From positions 27,799 through 90,580 of the forward strand of contig PBLJ01000020.1 in the NCBI GenBank assembly GCA_002721705.1: a DNA stretch of 62,782 bases, read 5' to 3'. The notes below the pieces were generated by a model. That model had not been told where the DNA came from and made no database searches. It saw only the letters and a list, made by a program, of their open reading frames with translations. Of the stretch, positions 8,964 to 17,065 are shown piece by piece. Made by a program: the position numbers and the translations under genes. This stretch comes from Opitutia bacterium. GTDB taxonomy: Bacteria; Verrucomicrobiota; Verrucomicrobiia; Opitutales; Seribacteraceae. How positions within the stretch are numbered: position 1 is the stretch's first letter; each line of letters opens with the position of its first letter.

Positions 8964-9517
8964 TTCGATGTTGCGCAATCAACGACAAATCGCCGAGGAG
9001 GTATCAAGCCAGACCCTATGGCGCGGTTAATCAATCTTTGCCAAGATTCTGTATGGGGTTGTGAATAGGGATTAGTGATGGAAGCCGTTCGCATGTCTCC
9101 TTCTGCATTAACGTACAAAATGAAGTAATGGTTTCCTAAAACATTACTTTCTAACCCTTGCCTACAGCCCCAGGCAATACCTTTGTCTATTTCTTGAATG
9201 ACTGGTTCTCGCCCAGACAATTCACCTACACTAATTTCTCTTGAAACGCCATCGGGTTTTTCATCGGCAAAATTCATTGAACCAAGTCGTGGTCGTAAAG
9301 GCTCCAAAAATCTTGTTACACAAACTCCGCTTCTCTCGGATGTTTTGGTAAAATCCCAAACTATCTCCGCTCCACGAGAGGGTAAATGGATCAAACGCAA
9401 AAACCAATTCCCTGCCTCCCGAGGCAAGTTCACTCTCGCGGCAAACCTCGAAACGAGACGCGCCCTGACTAGGGAATCACTCGTTAATTCTTCAATACAA
9501 CCAAAATTGCGCTCCAT
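8960..9517 (-). CDS. Unknown 185-residue protein overlapping pssA
   Basis: I do not recognise this protein. It starts MERNFGCIEELTSDSL, has no signal peptide or membrane segment, and has a balanced, soluble composition with many Arg and Ser. It shows no recognisable catalytic motif. It is not phosphatidylserine decarboxylase, because no LGST-type cleavage site is present. The stop codon overlaps the pssA start by four bases, so the two genes are probably co-transcribed and translationally coupled, which suggests a link to membrane lipid synthesis. Intact length and tight coupling support it as a real gene. Confidence 0.6.
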   Translation of the reverse strand: MERNFGCIEELTSDSLVRARLVSRFAARVNLPREAGNWFLRLIHLPSRGAEIVWDFTKTSERSGVCVTRFLEPLRPRLGSMNFADEKPDGVSREISVGELSGREPVIQEIDKGIAWGCRQGLESNVLGNHYFILYVNAEGDMRTASITNPYSQPHTESWQRLINRAIGSGLIPPRRFVVDCATSK

Positions 9518-9619
9518 CGGATTTATGGACGAAGCAAGTACAATACCAACTGAGCTTACTTTTAGGGTCCAAGCAATTATGGGTTGCCTTTACCAGCTCA
9601 AGTTCAAACAAACTAAGGC

Positions 9620-10051
9620 ATGCGTTTAGAGGTTTGCCTGCCAATCATTATGATGTGCTTGACCCTGAATGCTTGCGTACGATGGGACGCCGATACCAAT
9701 TACCAGAAGGAAAAGCAGGTAATGGAGGAAAGACTGTTGCTCCAAAAGACTACTGAGATTCAAAACGTAACTCTTAACATTGAAAAAGCTCGATCCGAAG
9801 CGACTAGGGGCATTAGGTTGGGTTTAAGCTCATCAGGGTTGCAGCAAATTGCGGGATACCGCTATTCACTACTCGCCCGCATCTCTAACGGAGATCAATT
9901 ATGGGAGCGCAGGCGTTACTTGCTCTCGGATGTCGTTGCTTCTCGTTGGGGAAGTTTTTCGATGGAAAGTCGCATGTGTGATAAAGGTACAGAATTATTC
10001 ACTGTTACTTTGGTAAACGGAATGGTGCGAGAAGTGGACTACGGTTATTGA
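9620..10051 (+). CDS. Small lipoprotein of unknown function
   Basis: The 143-residue protein has a short hydrophobic signal ending in the lipobox LNAC with Cys at residue 19, so it should be exported and lipidated. The mature part begins with a charged helical stretch (about residues 25-65, rich in Glu, Lys and Gln). A compact C-terminal region containing RYLLSDVVASRWGS and ending in GMVREVDYGY follows; that tail resembles small outer-membrane-associated lipoproteins that bind through a beta hairpin, but I cannot name a family. Its 3' end overlaps the convergent DUF4177-like gene by seven bases. It lies 102 bp from the divergent unknown gene, a gap that presumably holds both promoters. Confidence 0.6.
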   Translation: MRLEVCLPIIMMCLTLNACVRWDADTNYQKEKQVMEERLLLQKTTEIQNVTLNIEKARSEATRGIRLGLSSSGLQQIAGYRYSLLARISNGDQLWERRRYLLSDVVASRWGSFSMESRMCDKGTELFTVTLVNGMVREVDYGY

Positions 10052-10266
10052 TCCTCTGTTTCTTTTGGTCGCTTGAAGATAGCCATGACTTTTGAAACAG
10101 AACCTCCACTGGCCAAGGATGGTACTACTGCTACCATTTCCCAGCCTTTTTCACCCAATTCATTGCTTTCCTCTTCCAATAGTTCGGATAACTTTTGGGT
10201 GTGGTCGTCACCACTTACCCTTAAACCTGTTGGCGCAACCGAGATTGTTTTGTAGGCGTATTTCAT
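10045..10266 (-). CDS. DUF4177-like small protein
   Basis: This 73-residue protein begins MKYAYKTISV, contains a central LNELGEKGWEMV-type segment (here SNELGEKGWEMVAVVP) and ends with a beta strand plus basic residues (KVMAIFKRP). That pattern, a strand, a helix ending in GWE and a final strand with Lys-Arg, is typical of DUF4177 proteins, which are small, cytosolic and of unknown function. The start codon lies back to back with a plus-strand ATG in CATATG (10264-10269). Its 3' end overlaps the convergent lipoprotein gene. Function unknown. Confidence 0.6.
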   Translation of the reverse strand: MKYAYKTISVAPTGLRVSGDDHTQKLSELLEEESNELGEKGWEMVAVVPSLASGGSVSKVMAIFKRPKETEDQ

Positions 10267-10332
10267 ATGACTATTTCATTGATAGCGGTCATTTTTTCAG
10301 GAGCAATGCTTATAAGCACCCTGTTTTCGTGA
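10267..10332 (+). CDS. Possible 21-codon leader ORF in front of the acetyltransferase gene
   Basis: ATG at 10267 opens a 21-codon frame encoding a hydrophobic peptide (MTISLIAVIFSGAMLISTLF plus Ser). Its TGA overlaps a GTG that begins the acetyltransferase-compatible frame (GTGA at 10329-10332). The arrangement looks like translational coupling. There is no independent evidence that the peptide is made. Confidence 0.25.
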   Translation: MTISLIAVIFSGAMLISTLFS

Positions 10333-10871
10333 GCTCTATTCGCAAACAAACGTCCCCTTATCAAAGTCCTTGGTCATCAGGTCTGCGACTGAAGATGCTG
10401 TTGTGGCAATTTTGCTGGCTTATTTTCTGTCGCTGGACGCCCAAGCCCTTCAATGCATGGCGTCTATTTGTTTTACGCTTGTTCGGAACCACTGTTGAAG
10501 GTGTCCCTTTCATTCATTCTCGGGCACGCGTTCAAGTTCCATGGAACTTGACGCTTAGGCATCGTTCCTGTCTTGGCGATCGTTCTCATGCATATTCATT
10601 GGGTAAAATTACGCTTGGGGCACGTTGCACTGTTGCCCAAGAGGCATATCTCTGCACGGGAACTCATGATTTCGAAGACTCAAATTTACCCCTTGTACTG
10701 GGAGATATCGAGGTAGGAGCAAATGCTTTTATCGGGGCAAGGGCATTTGTCTTGCCAAATGTTTCGGTCGGAGAAGGCGCCATTGTAGGAGCCTGTGCGG
10801 TGGTAACCCGAAACGTGGCCGCCAATACCACGGTGGTTGGCAATCCAGCTCGATTAATTGGCAAAAAATAG
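10329..10871 (+). CDS. WcaF-like hexapeptide-repeat acetyltransferase
   Basis: The likely protein (180 residues from GTG 10329) is a left-handed beta-helix acetyltransferase of the kind that O-acetylates exopolysaccharide precursors. Near the N-terminus YQSPWSSGLRLKM matches the start of WcaF-type proteins. Hexapeptide repeats run through ITLGARCTVAQEAYL, and the catalytic-type His sits in GTHDFED. The end, VVVGNPARLIGK in general form (here TTVVGNPARLIGKK), is the family hallmark. The open frame extends back to 10092, but that part lies antisense to the DUF4177-like gene and has no family match, so the GTG is preferred. The gene is convergent with the wzc-like gene and shares its terminator, which ties it to the exopolysaccharide locus. 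Confidence 0.75.
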   Translation: MSSIRKQTSPYQSPWSSGLRLKMLLWQFCWLIFCRWTPKPFNAWRLFVLRLFGTTVEGVPFIHSRARVQVPWNLTLRHRSCLGDRSHAYSLGKITLGARCTVAQEAYLCTGTHDFEDSNLPLVLGDIEVGANAFIGARAFVLPNVSVGEGAIVGACAVVTRNVAANTTVVGNPARLIGKK

Positions 10872-10872
10872 C

Positions 10873-10892
10873 GCAAGCTCAAGTCAGCTTGC
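10873..10892. terminator. Bidirectional intrinsic terminator between acetyltransferase and wzc-like genes
   Basis: GCAAGCT, a six-base loop (CAAGTC), and AGCTTGC form a perfect seven-base-pair stem. On the minus strand it is followed by GCTATTTTTTG, a good U tract for the wzc-like transcript; on the plus strand by CTTTTCCC. The stop codon of the wzc-like gene lies inside the hairpin. Confidence 0.65.
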
Positions 10893-13178
10893 CTTTTCCC
10901 TTGGAAGTTCGGACTCAGCGCCTTCCTTGCCGCCGTAGTACTTATTGTAATACTTGTAGCGGAAATACCCGTAGCCGTAGTAACCTGCGTAATAATATCC
11001 CGGGGTTTTCTTTTCAGGTAAATCATTGAGTACCACGCCAAGGATATTGGCACCAGTTTCATCCACTCTGGTAAGTAGGTTTTTGACCACCTTTCGGGCG
11101 ACCTTTCCATAGCGTGTTACAAATAGGACTTCATCCACCTTCCGAGCCATGGCCATGGAATCGGGAAAGAGTGCCAATGGAGGGCTGTCGATAATGAGAA
11201 TGTCACACAACTTTTTAAGATTGTTCAATAAATGATCGAAGTCGGGCCGTTCCAACATTTCCGTTGCAGCTCGGGTTTTGCCACCAGACGGAAGCACGTA
11301 GAGATTCGGATAAATTTCAGTTAATGCATTGCGCTCAGCTTCGGTTCCATGTTCTCCATTTATTTCATTCACCAAAGTGAGAAGACCGCGATCATTGCTT
11401 ACGCCGCAAAATTTATGGAGCCCCGGTCGGCGAAGGTCAAAATCTATAAGAATCGTACGGCGTCCGTGATTGGCGCAGCTATAGGCAAGATTTGCTGCAA
11501 GCAAGCTTTTGCCCTCGCTGGGTATGGCGCTCGTTATCAACATGCTCTTGGGGTAATCAATATGAGAATTCATTTGCATGCGGCTAAACATACTTCGGAA
11601 AGATTCCATCAAGCTGTCATCCAACTCATTTCCAACAATAAGCGGCCGGTCAGCTTCTTTAATGGTTGAAATCTTGGGGATGCCCGCGACGAGATCGCGT
11701 CCGATGAATACCTCAATGTCCCAAGGAGATTTTACGCGATTGTCGATGAATTCAAAGGCGATGGGTATGAGAACGAAACAAGCGAAGAAAATTAGTATTC
11801 CCTTGGTTTTAATAGCCGCCTTGTCGGGCGAAACCGGCAAATACGGAACCGTGGCCACGTCGCTTATTTGCAAAGGATCGGTTTGTGCCTCGGGTAACGC
11901 TCCCGTTACTTCCACTTCTTTCTTTCTTTTATGCAATGAGCTGAAGGTTTGACGCTCAAGCGTCAAATCCTGTTCCAGGCGCGCGATTTGTTGCTCTTTT
12001 TGTCCGAGTTGCTGAGCTTGCTTCTTAATTTTTTCCCTTAGATAAACGAATTTTGCTTTTTGAACGTTTAATTCGTTTTTCTGATTGGTGAGATCTTCGA
12101 TGGCAACTTGAACCTCGTTAAGCAAAATCTTGTGTAGTTCGCCGATTGCAAGCGCATTTTCCTTCATCTTGGGGTGGTTCTCCAAATATTTGGCCTCGTA
12201 TGTCTTGCGTGTTTTTTCATGTTCTTGTAGTTCGGTCCTCAAGCTGTTCACATTGCCATATTCCGCGATCGCCGAAATTTTAAAAAAGTCCTCTATAATC
12301 TTAATTTTGGCAGTGGTGCGGGCTGGTCCCGTTGCCGTAAGAGCCTTCAATGACTGAACCACCTTATTGTGAATACCTCGAATGGACACTAGGTGAGAGT
12401 CTATTTCCAAAAGTTTTACGTCGGCGGTAGTGATCGCGTTTTGGTACTGGCTTTTGCGTTCGGCATTATCTTTTTTGTCGTCTTCGATATAAGTCAGGTT
12501 GTGGTTGGTTTTGAACGAATTTATTTGCTTGATGATAGCGTCTTCCTTCTTCCGACTTTCCGCCATTTGTATGTCGAGAAAGGCAACTGATTTAGTCTGA
12601 TTTTGGCCTTTCCTACTCTTGTGAGCGCGCTCGTACTCAATCTGAACCAAGTTGGCTACCAACTGTGCTCCTTCTGCGTTGCGAGCTTCTGCAGTTATTT
12701 GAAGGGTTGGCGTTCCCTTGCCAATCAAATCAATCTTATAGTTAACGACCTGGCCTACCGTTGGTAGCACTTCTTGTTCTTTTTTGTCTTTTACGTAAGG
12801 GGCCAATAAAATCGATTTTTTAGCCTTATCGCTTTCAATGGCTTTTACCACGCGTTGTCGCAGCTCTTTCTCCTTCAATCGATGCAAATGGTCTCCCACT
12901 ATACGAGCCGAATATTTGTCGCGCTCGATCGGTTGCATGTTATCAATAATCGAAAGCGGCGGCTGGATCACGAAGGTTGCAGATGACCTGAAAAGTTCCG
13001 GCTCCTGATATCTGTCGTAGACATACCACAAGGAAATTGGCAACGACAGCGCGATGGCCAAAAGCCAACGATCTCGGATAATCAAGAGATATTCAATTAC
13101 CCCTTTGAGTTTAGGTCCGGGAGCCCCCGAGGGCACGTGGCTTGACGTTCCGTCCAGTTCTTCGAGGCTCTCGTTCAC
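10884..13178 (-). CDS. Wzc-like polysaccharide copolymerase and tyrosine kinase
   Basis: The 764-residue protein joins a Wzz-type chain-length domain to a cytoplasmic BY-kinase. The first membrane segment is about residues 30-50, a long periplasmic coiled coil follows (about 180-430), and the second segment is near residue 465. The kinase has Walker A in SAIPSEGKSLLAA (near 550), Walker A' in TILIDFDLRRPG (near 580) and Walker B in ILIIDSPPLAL (near 660). The C-terminus carries a Tyr cluster (GYYYAGYYGYGYF and more, near 728-750), the usual autophosphorylation site. Such proteins control length and export of Wzy-dependent exopolysaccharide together with Wza. It is the last gene of a three-gene minus-strand unit behind the beta-barrel and export genes. 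Confidence 0.92.
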   Translation of the reverse strand: MNESLEELDGTSSHVPSGAPGPKLKGVIEYLLIIRDRWLLAIALSLPISLWYVYDRYQEPELFRSSATFVIQPPLSIIDNMQPIERDKYSARIVGDHLHRLKEKELRQRVVKAIESDKAKKSILLAPYVKDKKEQEVLPTVGQVVNYKIDLIGKGTPTLQITAEARNAEGAQLVANLVQIEYERAHKSRKGQNQTKSVAFLDIQMAESRKKEDAIIKQINSFKTNHNLTYIEDDKKDNAERKSQYQNAITTADVKLLEIDSHLVSIRGIHNKVVQSLKALTATGPARTTAKIKIIEDFFKISAIAEYGNVNSLRTELQEHEKTRKTYEAKYLENHPKMKENALAIGELHKILLNEVQVAIEDLTNQKNELNVQKAKFVYLREKIKKQAQQLGQKEQQIARLEQDLTLERQTFSSLHKRKKEVEVTGALPEAQTDPLQISDVATVPYLPVSPDKAAIKTKGILIFFACFVLIPIAFEFIDNRVKSPWDIEVFIGRDLVAGIPKISTIKEADRPLIVGNELDDSLMESFRSMFSRMQMNSHIDYPKSMLITSAIPSEGKSLLAANLAYSCANHGRRTILIDFDLRRPGLHKFCGVSNDRGLLTLVNEINGEHGTEAERNALTEIYPNLYVLPSGGKTRAATEMLERPDFDHLLNNLKKLCDILIIDSPPLALFPDSMAMARKVDEVLFVTRYGKVARKVVKNLLTRVDETGANILGVVLNDLPEKKTPGYYYAGYYGYGYFRYKYYNKYYGGKEGAESELPREKAS

Positions 13179-13214
13179 AATAAGGGAAAGGGCGCAGTGG
13201 GCGGCAAAACTCCG

Positions 13215-13850
13215 TTAGAAAAGCTTTTCACCCACATGGAGCGTGTCTCCTGGGTAAATCAGAAACGGGTCGTGTTGCGCCCCGCTCTCCATTCTCGCCT
13301 TAACGTCGACCGTGTAGGTTTCTTTGACTCCAGATCCTCTTTTGTCGTGCACCATGCGCGTTATTTTGACTTCCGTAGTCTTCGCTATGTCTTGAAAGCC
13401 TCCATTACGCGTAATAACTTCGACAATGTCCATGGCCTCAACTTCGGGAGGGAAGGTAAAGGGCCCCGCCTTGACGAATTTGCCAATGAACATAATATGC
13501 TGTTCCGTATATTCGGTAATCGATACGTGCACTTGCGCTTTACGGTAGATTCTCTCTTTAAAGTATTGTTGAGAGATAAATTCTTCCGCGGCTTTCGGGG
13601 TTAACCCCATTATGGGCACTTCTCCATCTATATATCTTAATCGCACGGTGCCTTCCCGGGAAATTTTAACTGTCACCAAGGTTTCCGGTTCTCCGAAAAC
13701 ACCTATTTTAACCACATCGCCAGGACCAAGCTTGTAGCCGGTTGGATTAAAGAGAATATTGGGCGATTGAGGATTTTGGCCGTATGCCAAACTTGAGATA
13801 TTCGTAATCCCAATGATAGTTATCAGCCCACAAATGATTTTCGTTTTCAT
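13215..13850 (-). CDS. Wza-like polysaccharide export protein
   Basis: This 211-residue secreted protein has a signal peptide (MKTKIICGLITIIGITNISS) and then the polysaccharide-export domain, recognisable from YKLGPGDVVKIGVFGE near residue 37 and VRLRYIDGEVPIMGLTPKAA. An SLBB-like region with the terminal GDTLHVGEKLF follows. It is shorter than E. coli Wza (about 380 residues) and lacks the C-terminal transmembrane helix, as in many short export proteins of this type. The beta-barrel protein encoded 12 bp upstream may provide the outer-membrane passage. The wzc-like gene starts 36 bp downstream. Confidence 0.88.
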   Translation of the reverse strand: MKTKIICGLITIIGITNISSLAYGQNPQSPNILFNPTGYKLGPGDVVKIGVFGEPETLVTVKISREGTVRLRYIDGEVPIMGLTPKAAEEFISQQYFKERIYRKAQVHVSITEYTEQHIMFIGKFVKAGPFTFPPEVEAMDIVEVITRNGGFQDIAKTTEVKITRMVHDKRGSGVKETYTVDVKARMESGAQHDPFLIYPGDTLHVGEKLF

Positions 13851-13862
13851 TACCTAATTATA

Positions 13863-15128
13863 TCAATAGGATCCAGTGAGGTCAACGTACAGAGTGTGAC
13901 GATCGAAGTCGTTGCCTGGGTTTTGGTGGGCTGTGGAAAAGGTGTATCCGGCGCTGGTGCTGAGGCGTTGGCTAAGTTTTTTTGTTGCGGTAGCCCCAAA
14001 GGTTATCATGTCCACTTGGCGGCTGTTGGATAAGCTTCCCGGGCCAGTAGTGTATTCGGAAGATGACCAAGATAGATTGATGCTTCCTGACATTTTTTCA
14101 TTCAGTCTATGCGCCAAGGACACCCCGAAGGAGGTAGTAAGAATCGACTGATCTTGGGGGGAGGGCTGAAAGCTGCGATCTAGATTGATATCTATATTGG
14201 TTTTTTGGTTGAGTTTCCATGAGAGGTCCGTTCCCAATGAAAGGTTCTCTTGTGCAAAAGAATTTCGCTCGAATACTTTTTTCACGTAGCCTATGTGAAC
14301 GGACCCCGAAGCCTTGGTCAGCACATCACCCTGAGCTCCAAAGTTTATCGTGTGGGTGGTCGCGTCCAAAGTCTTGTTTTGAGAGCTTCCACCTTCGGTC
14401 TGCATGCGCGTATATTCTGTGAAGAAATCTAGTTTGGGTGAATATATGTAAAAGGCGCGCGTAGTTATCGGGAGCATGAAAACGTCTTGGTAGGAAGAGT
14501 TAGGGTTTGCTCCCACGTCTTGGTAGTCGCGATACGAGTAATTTGCACTCAGGCCTACTCCAAACTTTTGGCTGTGGTTATAACGAACGTTCGACCCAAC
14601 GGATACATAAGCGTATGACGTAAGATCGTTTTCAAGAACGCTGGTCACTGTTTTTTGACCCATGTCGAAATTGGCATCAAAGCGTATTTTTCCATTGTTG
14701 GAAATGCGCTTGGAGAGAGATTCATCGAAGTCGACCGTGAAAGTGGTAACGGGATCGACGTAGCTTTTGTCGCGGTTGCTAATGAAATAAGCACCTCGAG
14801 CTCCCAAGGTTGCCTGAACTTCGATTAATTTCATCTTTTTGGTGAAGTGAGCTGCCGGGGTAAGCTCTAAAATAAGGTCTTCGGAGCTTTCAAGAGAAGC
14901 TCCATTGTCTTTATAACCGTTAAAGTCCCTTGTCGGCATTGCAAATACGTTGCTGTCGAAAGTCGCTCTAGTATTTACCCTCAATTCAATTTTTCCCAAA
15001 GGTCCGTCCACCAAGGCGGCATTGGAGGAAAGCGGTGAAAGCAAAACGAAAAGGGCAAACACTTTGTTCAAGGTGCTCGATAACGGTTGCTTTAAAACCG
15101 GTTCGCGGTTGGAGGCAAAACTTCTCAT
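13863..15128 (-). CDS. Outer-membrane beta-barrel protein of the exopolysaccharide locus
   Basis: The protein (421 residues from ATG 15128; an in-frame TTG lies two codons upstream) has an N-terminal signal ending around SSNAALVDG. A long series of alternating polar/hydrophobic strands follows, for example VRYNHSQKFGVGLSANYSYR, and the last strand ends in an aromatic residue (LYVDLTGSY). This is the pattern of outer-membrane barrels encoded with Wza/Wzc genes, of the EpsL/GfcD-like type. The N-terminal part after the signal (RVNTRATFDSNVF) is typical of these porin-like proteins. A role in passing polysaccharide across the outer membrane is inferred from context. Confidence 0.72.
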   Translation of the reverse strand: MRSFASNREPVLKQPLSSTLNKVFALFVLLSPLSSNAALVDGPLGKIELRVNTRATFDSNVFAMPTRDFNGYKDNGASLESSEDLILELTPAAHFTKKMKLIEVQATLGARGAYFISNRDKSYVDPVTTFTVDFDESLSKRISNNGKIRFDANFDMGQKTVTSVLENDLTSYAYVSVGSNVRYNHSQKFGVGLSANYSYRDYQDVGANPNSSYQDVFMLPITTRAFYIYSPKLDFFTEYTRMQTEGGSSQNKTLDATTHTINFGAQGDVLTKASGSVHIGYVKKVFERNSFAQENLSLGTDLSWKLNQKTNIDINLDRSFQPSPQDQSILTTSFGVSLAHRLNEKMSGSINLSWSSSEYTTGPGSLSNSRQVDMITFGATATKKLSQRLSTSAGYTFSTAHQNPGNDFDRHTLYVDLTGSY

Positions 15129-15258
15129 GGGCAAGGAGACAGTTTATAACTGTGTATAAATCATCCTTTTCTGCAACTCCAAAAAGAACTTAAGATAAAC
15201 CAGTTATTTGTTGTTGTTTTGCTTTGGATGACATAGGGAAAACTTGTCCTTTTCGCCA

Positions 15259-16959
15259 ATGTCTAGCGAATCATTCATAATACTCCAGACGCTGTTGCTG
15301 GTGATTGTTGTTTCATGGGCTAAGGCTGGGTTGGCTGATTGGAGTGTTTTTTTTATTGCCGCCGTGGTTTTAATTGGGGTGGCAGGAACGCCATTGTTGC
15401 GTAAACGTGAAACGGGGGGGGATGCTGAAATACCATGGAAAGCGACTATTCCCATCTTAATCTTTGCTGTAATTTGCGTCGTTGGTTGCCTCAACCCCTC
15501 CTATAAAAAACCATCGACTGATTCCGCCGCCTACGCGGATCGTGACTTATGGGTCACTTTAGCAACAAAGGACTCCAGGCAATTACTGGACAAGGTGCAG
15601 TCGGGGCAAATGGAGTGGGAAGAGTGGCAAAACCACCGCAATTTCTTGAAGACGGTGCTTTTGCCGGAATTATTTCGCTTCAAACAAAGGATCGAAAATG
15701 GAGATACCCATGGCGCATTGGCTCGATTATTACTGGCCAATCGACATTTATCCGACCATCCCACCGAAACTTTGTTCAAACCTATATTTGCAATATATAT
15801 CGAGGACGTGGAAGCCGACGCCTTCCCATGGTTGCCAAGTAGTGTTTATGGATCCATGGAGTGGAGCGGTCTTTATCTTTTGGTGTTAGTTTTTATTCAA
15901 GGCATTTGGGTGTTCAACTACCTTGCTACCCGAAGCGCCATACGATGGTTTTTCTGTGCACTGGCTATTAATTGCACCCTTTTGGCTATTGCGGGAATAA
16001 TCCAAAAACTGGCTTATGACCCCAGGAGCGGGCACCCTGAAATTTGGGGTGTTTGGAAGGCTCCCGAACCGCGGTATTTTTTCGCTAGCTTCACCTATAA
16101 AAACCATTGGTGTGCCTATGCTGCCCTTGGGTTTGGCATTCTGGCAGGGTTGACAACTAACTGGCTTCGTCGCTACCGCAGCGAAATATTCCGGAACTCC
16201 CCTCTTCCGTTATTATTGTTGTCCATGGGTATTTTAATTGTGGCGATTACTTATTCCGGTTCGGTCTTGGGTGTTTTGCTGGCCCTTTCTTTGGCCATTC
16301 CTTTCTTTGCCTTTTTCTTAAGTTTTTTTGTGCCGAGAAATATTGGCTTTCACTTCTTGTGCGTATTGGTAGCTATCATAATTCCCGCCTCGGGTACTTG
16401 GTTGATATTGGAATCGCAACCAGAAATAAAGCGGGAGACTTTTCAAAAAGTTTCGGAGCGGTGGCAGGCTCTTGAGGAAGGGCGAATGCCCTGGAGGTAT
16501 TACCATTCCAAAGATTCCTTGAGTATGTTTTCAGCAAGACCAGCTTGGGGATGGGGGATGGGTTCCACTGCAACGATGTATCCAAAATTTGTCTCCACCG
16601 AAATTATCGTTGAGTCTCGTGAGGTGCTCCAGTACGCCCATCATGGAGAGCGATTTTTTGGCCTTAAATACAGCCACAACGACTGGTTTCAATACTTGGC
16701 GGAAACAGGTGTTTGCGGGGTGGTTTTATTGATGCTTACACCGATGCTGGCCTTGCGAGGCCGTCGGTTTTCCAGCTCATTGGCGTTATGGCCTTTGATT
16801 GCTTGCGGTTCATTGGCTCTTTTCTCTTTTTTCGATTTTCCTTCACGTACACCAGCGTGTTTTATTTTCTTTGCAGTGGTTTTTGCCGCCTCTCTAAAGT
16901 ACGCAACGAGGAGTGGCTCGCAGGCTAGTTTGACAACAAAGCGTCGGCTCGAAATTTGA
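15259..16959 (+). CDS. O-antigen ligase/polymerase-like membrane protein (Wzy-type)
   Basis: This integral membrane protein (566 residues from ATG 15259) has about ten to twelve hydrophobic helices. Between them is a large extracytoplasmic loop containing RPAWGWGMGSTATMYPKF and, further on, YSHNDWFQYLAETGVCGV. The pattern of a Gly-rich loop followed by H-ND-and-glutamate near the last helices is the Wzy_C/O-antigen ligase signature. Such proteins polymerise or ligate polysaccharide repeat units on the periplasmic side. An additional hydrophilic segment (about residues 90-185) precedes the main helices and is unusual. The gene diverges from the beta-barrel gene across a 130-bp gap that should hold both promoters. 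Confidence 0.75.
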   Translation: MSSESFIILQTLLLVIVVSWAKAGLADWSVFFIAAVVLIGVAGTPLLRKRETGGDAEIPWKATIPILIFAVICVVGCLNPSYKKPSTDSAAYADRDLWVTLATKDSRQLLDKVQSGQMEWEEWQNHRNFLKTVLLPELFRFKQRIENGDTHGALARLLLANRHLSDHPTETLFKPIFAIYIEDVEADAFPWLPSSVYGSMEWSGLYLLVLVFIQGIWVFNYLATRSAIRWFFCALAINCTLLAIAGIIQKLAYDPRSGHPEIWGVWKAPEPRYFFASFTYKNHWCAYAALGFGILAGLTTNWLRRYRSEIFRNSPLPLLLLSMGILIVAITYSGSVLGVLLALSLAIPFFAFFLSFFVPRNIGFHFLCVLVAIIIPASGTWLILESQPEIKRETFQKVSERWQALEEGRMPWRYYHSKDSLSMFSARPAWGWGMGSTATMYPKFVSTEIIVESREVLQYAHHGERFFGLKYSHNDWFQYLAETGVCGVVLLMLTPMLALRGRRFSSSLALWPLIACGSLALFSFFDFPSRTPACFIFFAVVFAASLKYATRSGSQASLTTKRRLEI

Positions 16960-17065
16960 AAAAGTTACTTGCCCATGCGATAAAATATTACATTGCATGG
17001 TTGAACAAAGGCGTAAACACCGTTACCTTACCCTGTGGTTTAAAATAGGATTTAGCCCATTCATC

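Noticed and set aside
10092..10328. N-terminal extension of the acetyltransferase frame
   Set aside because: It lies antisense to the DUF4177-like gene and lacks similarity to the start of WcaF-type proteins; the GTG at 10329 fits better.
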